From assembly GCA_025453715.1 (NCBI GenBank), contig JALOPT010000223.1:1-6370 (forward strand): 6,370 nucleotides of DNA, read 5' to 3'. Below the pieces are notes generated by a model. It searched no databases, was not told the origin of the DNA, and saw only the letters and a program-made list of their open reading frames with translations. Positions 1-6,020 of this stretch are shown in pieces. How positions within the stretch are numbered: the first letter of the stretch is position 1; the number at the start of each line of letters is the position of its first letter. The stretch comes from Methanoregulaceae archaeon. Its GTDB lineage: Archaea > Halobacteriota > Methanomicrobia > Methanomicrobiales > Methanospirillaceae. The position numbers and the translations under genes are program-made.

Positions 1-1
1 G

Positions 2-358
2 CTGATCGATGAAGGCAGGATGGAAGCAACGGCTGCAATTGAGACACTTAAATCAATTGGTGGCTCTGCCGAAGAGGAAGTAGTCCTGCTCCAGCTCGGC
101 GGTGGTGCCAGTGTAAGGGCGAAGATCACTGAGCCGCAAAAAGTGCTCCTCAATATCGGGTCTGACGTAGTTGTAGAACGCAGTAATACTGATGCTATCG
201 AATATCTCCAGGACCGGATTACCGAGATGGAAGCGTCGGGTAAGAAGGTTGCTGAGACAATCGACCGTATCAGGGCACAGATGAACGAGATCGCCCGCCG
301 TATCGAAGCGGGTTACCAGCAGGTCCAGGCCGCGGCGCCTCAGTACGGACAGGGCTGA
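2..358 (+). CDS. pfdA: Prefoldin alpha subunit, 5' end cut off by the window
   Basis: Subunit of the hexameric archaeal prefoldin (two alpha, four beta), a cytosolic chaperone that holds unfolded proteins between coiled-coil tentacles and passes them to the thermosome. The reading frame is open from base 2 (it begins LIDEGRMEAT), so the ATG at base 20 is probably an internal Met. Family members are about 140-150 residues and start with a long helix that is missing here. Visible parts are the end of the N-terminal helix, the beta-hairpin core (VLLQLGGGASVRAKI, then KVLLNIGSDVVVERS), and a C-terminal amphipathic helix starting around DAIEYLQDRI and running to a Gln/Ala-rich tail. The stop lies 21 bp before ftsY, a neighbour pair common in euryarchaea. 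The family call rests on the Gly-rich turn (QLGGGASV), the following strand and the flanking helices. Confidence 0.9.
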   Translation: MIDEGRMEATAAIETLKSIGGSAEEEVVLLQLGGGASVRAKITEPQKVLLNIGSDVVVERSNTDAIEYLQDRITEMEASGKKVAETIDRIRAQMNEIARRIEAGYQQVQAAAPQYGQG

Positions 359-379
359 TAACGACTGGAGCCCGGGGAT

Positions 380-1399
380 ATGTTCGAAAAACTAAAATCC
401 CGGTTGAAAGAAGTCAGAAATAAACTGGACAGCGGGATTAACGAAGCAGCAACCCGGGAGGGCCAACCAGCAGAGGTGCCTGCAGCAGAAAAAAGACCTG
501 CTGGCAGCACAGGGCTTGTCGACCGGGTAAAAGTCCTTATTGTAGACCGTGAACTGGTAATCAGCGAGTCTGATATCAGCGAGGCGCTTTCTGAACTTGA
601 AATTGTTCTTCTCGAGAATGATGTTGCATTTCCTGTAACCGAGGAAATTATTGCAAATTTAGTGAAGGAACTCGTAGGGAAGCGTCGCAAGATCGGTGAA
701 CCTGTCGATGCCATTGTCCTTTCTGCCCTGAAAAAGGCACTTGGGGATGTCCTCGGGGAAGGCTTTGATATTATTAATTATATCAAAACGCACGAGCACC
801 CGGTGAAAATATTGTTCACGGGTGTTAACGGGACCGGTAAAACAACCACGGTCGCAAAAATTGGGTATTTCCTCAAAAAGAATGGCTTTTCTGTTGTCAT
901 CGGGGCCGGTGACACCTTCCGTGCCGGTGCGATTGAACAGATCGATGTGCATGCCCAGCGTATCGGGATAAAAATTATCCAGCACCAGCAGGGAGGAGAC
1001 CCATCCGCTGTCCTTTTCGACACGGTCCAGTATGCTGTAGCCCATAATGTCGATGTCGTCCTTGCGGATACCGCAGGGCGGTTTCATAACCGTGCGAACC
1101 TGATGAACCAGCTGGAGAAAATCCGGCGGGTAATGAAACCAGACCTCATTGTGTATGTTGATGAAGCAGTTGCGGGGAATGATGCGGTCATCCGTGCCGA
1201 TGAATTTGAGAAGACTGTCGGTGCAGATGCCGTGGTCCTCACCAAGGCTGATATGGACCCCCGTGGTGGTGCGGCAATCTCGATTGCCCACACGATTGGA
1301 AAACCCCTGATGTTTCTTGGGACCGGCCAGGGATACGATGATATTTCCCCGTTCTCTCCCGAAAAGGTAATTGAAGAACTCTTCGGAGATGTGGCCTGA
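380..1399 (+). CDS. ftsY: Signal recognition particle receptor FtsY
   Basis: SRP receptor GTPase that docks the SRP-ribosome complex at the membrane through a GTP-dependent heterodimer with SRP54. It has 339 residues. Residues 1-45 are a short charged Lys/Glu-rich region, followed by an N domain helical bundle to about 140. The G domain then shows the P-loop GVNGTGKTT (148-156), DTFRAGAIEQ (178-187), DTAGR (230-234), the TKAD guanine-specificity motif (288-291) and the closing GTGQGYDD (314-321). The form TKADMDPRGGAA, rather than the bacterial TKLDGTAKGG, is one I associate with haloarchaeal and methanomicrobial FtsY and separates it from SRP54. No membrane segment is visible. A GGAG at 367-370 lies 9 nt before the ATG. 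The stop overlaps the srp54 start by one base (TGATG at 1397-1401), so the two partner GTPases are probably translationally coupled. The gene looks intact. Confidence 0.96.
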   Translation: MFEKLKSRLKEVRNKLDSGINEAATREGQPAEVPAAEKRPAGSTGLVDRVKVLIVDRELVISESDISEALSELEIVLLENDVAFPVTEEIIANLVKELVGKRRKIGEPVDAIVLSALKKALGDVLGEGFDIINYIKTHEHPVKILFTGVNGTGKTTTVAKIGYFLKKNGFSVVIGAGDTFRAGAIEQIDVHAQRIGIKIIQHQQGGDPSAVLFDTVQYAVAHNVDVVLADTAGRFHNRANLMNQLEKIRRVMKPDLIVYVDEAVAGNDAVIRADEFEKTVGADAVVLTKADMDPRGGAAISIAHTIGKPLMFLGTGQGYDDISPFSPEKVIEELFGDVA

Positions 1400-2651
1400 T
1401 GCTTGACAAACTTGGATCTTCCCTGAAGGATGCCCTTAAAAAACTCGCCGGAAAAACGGTTGTTGACCGCGCGGCAGTTGAAGAACTTGTCAAGGACCTC
1501 CAGCGGGCACTCCTCCAGTCAGATGTCAATGTCAAGCTGGTCATGGGCCTCTCGAACGCGATAAAGAAGCGATCGCTCGAAGAGGAACTCCCGAAGGGTG
1601 TCAATGTCAGGGAGCATGTGCTCCGGATCGTCTACCAGGAACTTGTCAACCTGATGGGGGATGGCGGAGAGGTAAAGCTTGGTGCCCAGACCATTCTCAT
1701 GGCTGGCCTGCAGGGGAGCGGTAAAACAACTACCACTGCGAAACTTGCGCGCTATTTTCAGCGGAAAGGACTTCGAGTAGGCGTTATTTGTGCTGATACC
1801 TTCCGGCCGGGGGCCTATGAACAGATCTCCACCCTCTGTTCCAAAATCAATATCCCCTGCTTCGGAGACCCGAAAGAAAAGGACGCCCTGAAACTCGTAC
1901 GTGACGGTCTTCCCTCGATGTCAGGCCTTGAGGTCGTTATCATTGATACACAGGGAAGGCATGCTCTTGAGAATGACCTGATCCAGGAAATTATCGATAT
2001 CAACACGATCTCAAAAGCAACCCACCGCTGGCTCGTGATCGATGCGGCACTCGGTCAGCAGGCCAGCGAGCAGGCGCGCCGTTTCCATGAAGCGATTGCA
2101 ATAGATGGCGTGATAATTACCAAGATGGATGGGACTGCGAAAGGAGGCGGGGCCCTTTCAGCTGGTTTGACCCTGACGGCTTCATTTCCCGGCTCCTCGG
2201 CATGGGGGATTTAAAGGCACTTGTGGAGAGGGCCGAAGAGACGATTGCGTCCGGTGATATCGATGTCAATGCGATGATGCGCGGAAAATTCACCCTCCGT
2301 GACATGTACAAACAGCTTGAATCGCTCAATAAAATGGGGCCGCTCAAGCAGATCATGAGCATGCTCCCGCTTGGGAACATGCAGGTCCCTGAAGGGGTCT
2401 ATGATGTCACGAGCACCAAGATGAACCGCTACCGGATCATCATGGACTCGATGACCGGCGCCGAGCTTGATGACCCGTCGTTGATCAGCTCTTCCAGGAT
2501 CCAGCGGGTAGCCCTCGGGGCAGGTGCCGCGCCTGAAGAGGTAAGGGAACTGATCAAGTATTATAAAATGATGAAACGTGCGTTGAAGGGAGTCCGTGGC
2601 GGTGGCGGCAAATTCGATATGCAGCGCATGATGAAGCGTTTTAGTGGATAA
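1399..2651 (+). pseudogene. srp54: Signal recognition particle protein SRP54, disrupted by an internal deletion and frameshift
   Basis: SRP54 binds 7S RNA and signal peptides and pairs with FtsY. Two overlapping frames cover it. The first (1399-2214, 271 codons) has the N domain and a G domain with P-loop GLQGSGKTT (103-111), DTFRPGAYEQ (133-142), DTQGR (183-187, where DTAGR is usual), ALGQ (217-220) and TKMDGTAKGGGALSA (241-255). Homology then stops, and 16 out-of-frame codons lead to a TAA. The second frame resumes at about 2166 with FDPDGFISRLLG and continues from an internal ATG at 2202 through the Met-rich M domain, including MDSMT and the RNA-binding SSRIQRVALGAG (2490-2525). The segment normally lying between, about 23 residues with the closing G-domain Gly-rich loop, is absent. 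The remaining span is 1253 nt, two more than a multiple of three; about 70 missing nt would restore a protein of about 440 residues. A GGAG at 1385-1388 precedes the start. Either a real null copy or a consensus error. Confidence 0.93.
2161..2166 (+). other. Deletion junction inside srp54
   Basis: Upstream of this point the first frame reads GGGALSA, as in SRP54. From 2166 a different frame reads FDPDGFISRLLGMGDL, also as in SRP54. The roughly 23 residues that belong between them are missing, so the break is a deletion of a whole segment and not a one-base slip. The exact breakpoint is uncertain by a few bases because the missing sequence cannot be seen. No long repeat flanks the point. Confidence 0.85.
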
Positions 2652-2654
2652 GTA

Positions 2655-3233
2655 ATGACTATTTTTGCCATCATCGGCCACCTCGCCGCCACTACGGGAG
2701 GGTTCAACCTCAATGATATGCCTGGTGGTGCCGGCAGGATGGACGTCCTCTGCCGTTCGGTGAATGCTTCTTTGTTTCTGTCGCATGACCTCAGGAGAGA
2801 TGTCACGGTATACCTTGTCCTTCTCGGTGGGACCGACGCGCCAAAGACCATTCTGTTCTCCGGTGAAAAAATCAGGTCACTGAACCCCGACGAACGCAGT
2901 GCCGGTGCCCTGATCAAGAAAGCTCTTGAACTTCCCGTTGGAGAAGAGTTCCGCGAATCAACAAGGGGTGTCTATGTGCGGCGGGGTGGCCTTTCACGTC
3001 TCCTTGGGGAGCACGCATTTGCCGTGCTTGACGAGGGTGGGGAAGATGTTTCCTCGGTGGCTTCATTTCCTGAAGCGTTTCTGCTTTCTGACCATCTCAA
3101 CTTCACATCCGAAGAACTGGACCTCACAAAAAACTGCCATAAATATTCTGTCGGGCCAAAAATTCTCCATGCGGACCATACCATTACCGTGCTGCTGAAC
3201 GTACTTGACCGCCGGTTCATTGGACAAGGATAG
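2655..3233 (+). CDS. trmY: tRNA (pseudouridine(54)-N1)-methyltransferase TrmY
   Basis: SAM-dependent SPOUT-family enzyme that methylates N1 of pseudouridine 54 in the T-loop of archaeal tRNA, giving m1-pseudouridine where bacteria and eukaryotes have m5U. It has 192 residues, close to the usual 195-205. Family features are the start FAIIGHLAATTGGFNLND (4-21), GRMDVLCRSVNASLFLSH (27-44), the strand VTVYLVLLGG (50-59), LNPDERS (76-82), LSDHLNF (144-150), and the C-terminal knot segment YSVGPKILHAD (164-174) with LDRR near the end. The start follows the srp54 stop by 3 nt with no strong Shine-Dalgarno sequence, so translation may depend on ribosomes finishing srp54; an srp54 frameshift could then affect it. 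Its substrate is made by Pus10, encoded after the next gap. It is the last gene of this run and looks intact. Confidence 0.93.
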   Translation: MTIFAIIGHLAATTGGFNLNDMPGGAGRMDVLCRSVNASLFLSHDLRRDVTVYLVLLGGTDAPKTILFSGEKIRSLNPDERSAGALIKKALELPVGEEFRESTRGVYVRRGGLSRLLGEHAFAVLDEGGEDVSSVASFPEAFLLSDHLNFTSEELDLTKNCHKYSVGPKILHADHTITVLLNVLDRRFIGQG

Positions 3234-3302
3234 CCGGAAACCGAATGGGTAATTGCAGAAATCCTCATTTTCATAACATGAGGTAAAATAGCAGCCAGGA
3301 AA

Positions 3303-3323
3303 GGAGGGGGTTTCACCCCCTCC
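3303..3323 (+). terminator. GC-rich hairpin after trmY, possible terminator or 3'-end stabiliser
   Basis: Perfect 8-bp inverted repeat GGAGGGGG / CCCCCTCC with a 5-nt loop TTTCA, 69 bp after the trmY stop. No T-run follows, as would be expected of a classical intrinsic terminator, so the role is uncertain; a 3'-end processing or stabilising structure is equally possible. Confidence 0.4.
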
Positions 3324-3359
3324 CTGCCCCACCCCTATTAAGATATTCCTTGGGCAGGG
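3322..3359 (+). repeat. Second inverted repeat overlapping the trmY hairpin
   Basis: CCCTGCCC at 3322-3329 pairs perfectly with GGGCAGGG at 3352-3359 around a 22-nt, partly AT-rich loop. It shares bases 3322-3323 with the 3' arm of the hairpin at 3303-3323, so the two full stems cannot both form. Confidence 0.45.
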
Positions 3360-3429
3360 GATTCCGAAAATCATTTGAATTATCAGAGATTTCAATCCGG
3401 TCTCTATCCCAACCGGGTCGCCAAAGCGG

Positions 3430-3444
3430 CGGGGCGGAGCCCCG
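3430..3444 (+). repeat. GC-rich hairpin CGGGGC-GGA-GCCCCG
   Basis: A 6-bp stem (CGGGGC 3430-3435, GCCCCG 3439-3444) closes a GGA triloop. It sits in a short GC-rich island (about 3413-3446), with an AT-rich stretch starting a few bases later. It could be a dispersed extragenic palindrome or a terminator; only one copy is in this window. Confidence 0.4.
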
Positions 3445-3589
3445 GGAGCGTGAGTAATTTTAATGCATTATTGACAAAAATGGAGTTCTTGAATATCGTT
3501 CCGTTGACTATGTGATTCATTCTCTCAAAAACGTGATATGAGATACCTTTCTCTGACGCTGAAAAAGTGTCACAGAATTGCCGGGCTCC

Positions 3590-3636
3590 ATCCTCTTATT
3601 ACACCAGACGTCAATTTAGTATAGCGAAAAGAGGAT
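3590..3636. promoter_or_regulatory. 8-bp inverted repeat flanking the candidate TATA box
   Basis: ATCCTCTT at 3590-3597 and AAGAGGAT at 3629-3636 are perfect inverted copies 31 bp apart. The right arm also overlaps a small imperfect palindrome, AGGAT-N7-ATCCT (3632-3648), centred on ATCGAT. The position around and just after a promoter would suit an operator, but an 8-bp match can arise by chance. Confidence 0.25.
3615..3623 (+). promoter_or_regulatory. Possible archaeal TATA box for the pus10 run
   Basis: TTTAGTATA resembles the archaeal TATA element. Transcription would start about 25 bp downstream (around 3645-3650), leaving a leader of about 40 nt before the pus10 ATG. It lies between two arms of an 8-bp inverted repeat, ATCCTCTT (3590-3597) and AAGAGGAT (3629-3636). 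The AT-rich stretch at 3453-3470 is another candidate further upstream. No purine-rich BRE is clear directly before the box. Confidence 0.3.
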
Positions 3637-3688
3637 ATCGATAATCCTGAAATCACGTCATATTGCTGCGGACTGGAGATACCTGGAA

Positions 3689-5028
3689 ATGAAGGAACAA
3701 GAAAACGGGGATACGTGTTGCAACGTTCCATCCCCGGGACCGGAATTATTAGAGAAAACAGGGGAAATCCTCGGATATGGGGAGATCTGTGATAATTGTC
3801 TCGGCCGTTTTTTTGGGAAACGCTCGTTCGGGATCACAAATGAAGCACGAGGTCGGGGACTCCGTGTTGCCCTAGCCCTGCAAGCGAATGTCCCTTATAC
3901 TGAGCACGCGGGCAGCTGCTGGATCTGCAATAATGAATTTCAACGTACTGCGGAATGGGCGGCGCGGGCTGTGGAGGCTGTTTCAGGGATTGAATTTTCA
4001 ACCTTCCTTGTGGGTACAAGGGTCCCGCCACTCATTGCAGAGAGCGAGGAGATGGTCTGGAGTGAATGGTCTGGAGTGACCTATCCCTGCCTGATCCTGA
4101 ACCACTGAAATCGGAGATGAACCGGGAAGTCGGAAAACTGATAGGGAAACTTACCGGGAAAAAAGCAGACCTGGTGCACCCGGATATTGTTTTCATCCTT
4201 GACCTGTCAGGGGATGTCGTGGAACTTAAGGTACACCCGGTGTTCGTTGCCGGGCGCTACATGAAATACGAGCGGGGTATCCCCCAGACCCACTGGGACT
4301 GCCGTGAATGCCGTGGGGCCGGGTGTGAGAAATGTGACTTCACCGGAAAACAATACATGGACTCCGTTGAGGAGCTGATTGGAAGACCCGCTGCTGAAGC
4401 CCTCGGTGGTTCGTGGGCGGTCCTCCATGGGTCCGGGAGGGAAGATATCGATGCACGGATGATTGGCACCGGTCGACCCTTTGTCCTCGAGATCGAATCC
4501 CCCAGGAAGAGGTCGATGGACCTTGCAGCCCTTGAAGCCCTCATCAACGAATCGGCACAGGGGAGAGTTTCTGTTACTTTGTCACGCTGGTGCGGGCGGG
4601 ACGACGTGGAAACCATTAAATCGAACAAAGCGCATAAAAAATACAGGATCCTGGTCGAGGTAGACGGTACTGTAACGGTCGAGGGGCTTTCAATAGCGCT
4701 CTCCGCTATTTCAGGAGTCACAATATTTCAGCGCACCCCAGAACGGGTCGCTCATAGACGAGCTGACAAGGTCCGGGAACGTCGTGTCCTCGATATCGAG
4801 TACATTGGTACAGAGGAAGGCCGGTATGTCATCGAGGTGACCGGGGAAGCAGGCCTCTATATCAAAGAACTCGTATCCGGCGATAATGGCAGGACACACC
4901 CGAGCCTGACCGAGGTCCTCGGCATGCCTGCACGGGTGGTAACCCTTGATGTCGTGCAGGTGGAAGGAACAGAAGAGGTGAAAGAAGATGGCACATCACA
5001 ACGGCCCACGAAAGAAAACACGGTATAA
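3689..5028 (+). pseudogene. pus10: tRNA pseudouridine synthase Pus10, frame broken by a 14-bp tandem duplication
   Basis: Pus10 makes pseudouridine 54 (and 55) in the T-loop of archaeal tRNA. The N-terminal part (3689-4108) has the zinc-binding pairs CDNC (34-37) and CWIC (77-80) around NEARGRGLRVALALQ, as in the accessory THUMP-containing domain. The C-terminal part (4066-5028, 320 codons) starts MVWSDLSLPDPEPLKSE and holds CRECRGAGCEKC (79-90), TGKQYMDSVEELIG, the catalytic motif GREDIDARMIGTGRPF (Asp127 by analogy with TruA GRTD), and GLYIKELVSGDNGRTHPS (263-280). The break is an exact 14-bp repeat at 4052-4079. Removing one copy gives a continuous 441-residue Pus10, within the normal range. 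GGAG at 3675-3678 precedes the ATG, the only in-frame ATG before the zinc motif; about 16 residues extend beyond the usual start. The stop lies 41 nt inside rpl21e. The second part retains the whole catalytic domain. Confidence 0.93.
4052..4079 (+). repeat. Exact 14-bp tandem duplication inside pus10
   Basis: The unit ATGGTCTGGAGTGA occurs twice back to back (4052-4065 and 4066-4079); bases on either side do not continue the period. Fourteen is not a multiple of three, so the extra copy shifts the frame and leads to a stop at 4106-4108. Copy two begins with the ATG that opens the downstream frame, and copy one ends in GGAGTGA, which resembles a Shine-Dalgarno sequence but lies too close to that ATG to be typical. 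Confidence 0.97.
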
Positions 5029-5278
5029 ATTAAAGAAGGACCTGAGAAAGCGCGGCATCTGCCCGGTGACCTCGGTCATCCAGCAGTTCGAGATCGGAGA
5101 AAAGGTACATGTGGTCTGCGAATCGAGTATCCAGAAAGGCATGCCACACCGCCGGTTCCATGGGAAGACCGGGACTGTCCTTGGCAAGCGCGGCCGTGCA
5201 TGGGTCCTCGAGATCCGTGACGGGAACGCAGATAAGGTCGTAATTGCGAGATCGCAACATCTAAAAGCACAGAGGTAA
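4988..5278 (+). CDS. rpl21e: Large-subunit ribosomal protein eL21 (L21e)
   Basis: Component of the archaeal 50S subunit, shared with eukaryotes and absent from bacteria. It has 96 residues, the usual length. It starts with the basic MAHHNGPRKKTRYKLKK and has KRGICPVTSVIQQFEIGEKV (21-40), then the family hallmark KGMPHRRFHGKTGTVLGKRG (50-69) and a closing strand with VIARSQHLKAQR. A strong Shine-Dalgarno sequence, GAGGTGA (4975-4981), lies 6 nt before the ATG, inside the end of pus10; the pus10 frame continues 41 nt into this gene. The neighbours rpl21e-rpoF-DUF655-ksgA form a recurrent archaeal cluster. The gene looks intact. Confidence 0.96.
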   Translation: MAHHNGPRKKTRYKLKKDLRKRGICPVTSVIQQFEIGEKVHVVCESSIQKGMPHRRFHGKTGTVLGKRGRAWVLEIRDGNADKVVIARSQHLKAQR

Positions 5279-5299
5279 ATAACCCATCAGGTAGCCGGC

Positions 5300-5650
5300 A
5301 TGAAAGTAAAAGCAATCGTGAGCGAGGAGCGGATCACCTTACCGGAACTCCGCGAACAGTTACAGGCGATGGAAGGCCAGCGGCTGGAATCCGGTAAGGA
5401 GATGCCCTATGAGCTCCGGAAGAGTATTGAGCATGCCAACACCCTTGCCAGGACTGATGCAAAAAAGTCGAGGGAGCTTGTCGAGGCACTCCTGAAACTG
5501 GACAAGATGAAACCCGATATCGCGTTTCGTATAGCGAACATTATGCCCCGGACCCGTGATGAACTGCGTGCCATCTATGCGAAGGAAAAGTATTCGCTTA
5601 CCACGGATGAACTTGAAACAATTATCAATCTCGTAAAAACCCATTTCTGA
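5300..5650 (+). CDS. rpoF: DNA-directed RNA polymerase subunit Rpo4 (RpoF, Rpb4 homologue)
   Basis: Forms the stalk of archaeal RNA polymerase together with Rpo7 (RpoE), helping promoter opening and binding nascent RNA. It has 116 residues, typical of the family. Residues 1-30 form the strand-helix that packs against Rpo7 (KVKAIVSEERITLPELREQL). The C-terminal HRDC-like bundle has ELVEALLKLDKMKPDIAFRI (59-78) and the family signature MPRTRDELRAIYAKEKYSL (82-100), followed by TTDELETIINLV. AGGT at 5289-5292 is a modest ribosome binding site 7 nt from the ATG. It follows rpl21e by 21 bp and precedes the DUF655 gene by 10 bp. No defect is visible. Confidence 0.94.
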   Translation: MKVKAIVSEERITLPELREQLQAMEGQRLESGKEMPYELRKSIEHANTLARTDAKKSRELVEALLKLDKMKPDIAFRIANIMPRTRDELRAIYAKEKYSLTTDELETIINLVKTHF

Positions 5651-5660
5651 GGGTTGGACC

Positions 5661-6020
5661 ATGAAGGCTGACAAGAAGGAGATCAATGCATTAGTACTCG
5701 ATGTGCTCCTGAAGGGCCATCCTGAGGATCCCCGCCCGGTTTTCAAACGCGAACCCGTCATCCAGGCGATAGATGTCCAGTTCTTTAACAAGTCAATATC
5801 TATCAGCCCGAAGCTTCACATGCTTCACCTGCTCCCGGGTATCGGGAAGAAACTGATGTGGGAGATCCTCGAAGCACGGGAGAAGAAACCGTTCGAGAGC
5901 TTTGCCGATATCAGTGCAAGGATCAAGTCAATCCCGCACCCTGAAAAGATGATTATCGCACGGATCATGGAAGAACTCCAGGACCCGGAGATCAAGTACC
6001 ACGTGTTTACCTCGAAATGA
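5661..6020 (+). CDS. DUF655 family protein, probably internally deleted
   Basis: Archaeal protein of unknown biochemical role, found beside rpoF and ksgA; a nucleic-acid role is inferred from its helix-hairpin-helix element. The N-terminus (LVLDVLLKGHPEDPRPVFKREPVIQA as two adjoining pieces, residues 11-36) matches the family start. The C-terminal half has ISPKLHMLHLLPGIGKKLMW (48-67, with the hairpin LLPGIGKK), then FESFADISARIKSIPHPEKM (78-97) and the closing RIMEEL. The protein is only 119 residues, whereas I recall family members of about 180-190. The strand-rich middle, with its conserved VYIG-type segment, is absent: VIQAI is followed almost at once by VQFFNKS, a join near residues 36-40. 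The frame is kept. AGGG (5650-5653) serves as ribosome binding site. The stop overlaps the ksgA start (ATGA, 6017-6020). The product may be non-functional, or the deletion may be a consensus error. Confidence 0.8.
   Translation: MKADKKEINALVLDVLLKGHPEDPRPVFKREPVIQAIDVQFFNKSISISPKLHMLHLLPGIGKKLMWEILEAREKKPFESFADISARIKSIPHPEKMIIARIMEELQDPEIKYHVFTSK
5766..5780 (+). other. Inferred in-frame deletion junction in the DUF655 gene
   Basis: Codons for VIQAI (ending at 5771) normally lead into a strand-rich middle domain of about 65-75 residues in this family. Here they are followed within one codon by VQFFNKSISIS, which belongs to the region just before the helix-hairpin-helix. The size of the missing piece is estimated from recalled family lengths, not from an alignment. 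Confidence 0.65.

Larger units (their letters stand above)
3234..3688. other. Non-coding gap between trmY and pus10 (455 bp)
   Basis: No convincing gene is visible on either strand; the open frames here lack family resemblance and ribosome binding sites. The first half holds hairpins: 3263-3283 (6-bp stem CCTCAT/ATGAGG), 3303-3323, 3322-3359 and 3430-3444. From about 3447 the sequence becomes AT-rich and contains the probable promoter of the pus10 run. No tRNA, CRISPR repeat or insertion sequence is seen. Confidence 0.7.

Noticed and set aside
659..1291. Minus-strand open frame of 210 codons antisense to ftsY
   Set aside because: The + strand encodes a complete FtsY with all GTPase motifs; the antisense product shows no domain.
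2202..2651. Separate small Met-rich protein with its own ATG
   Set aside because: It is the M domain of SRP54. Homology begins upstream of this ATG (FDPDGFISRLLG in the same frame), and no ribosome binding site precedes it.
2211..2786. Long open frame of 191 codons on the minus strand
   Set aside because: It lies antisense to the SRP54 M domain and trmY start, has no family resemblance and a His/Arg-rich composition typical of shadow frames in GC-rich genes.
3063..3395. Minus-strand frame extending into the non-coding gap
   Set aside because: It overlaps the conserved end of trmY, has no recognisable motif, and its start and composition look like a chance open frame.
3511..3557. Possible C/D box guide RNA (TGTGATT, then GTGATAT, then CTGA)
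   Set aside because: Neither C-type box fits RTGATGA, no clean D' box lies between them, and no terminal stem closes the element.
4059..4068. GGAGTGA followed directly by ATG as a designed internal start for a split Pus10
   Set aside because: The spacing to the ATG is too short for a normal Shine-Dalgarno sequence, and the arrangement follows automatically from duplicating a 14-bp unit. Kept only as a side possibility in the findings.
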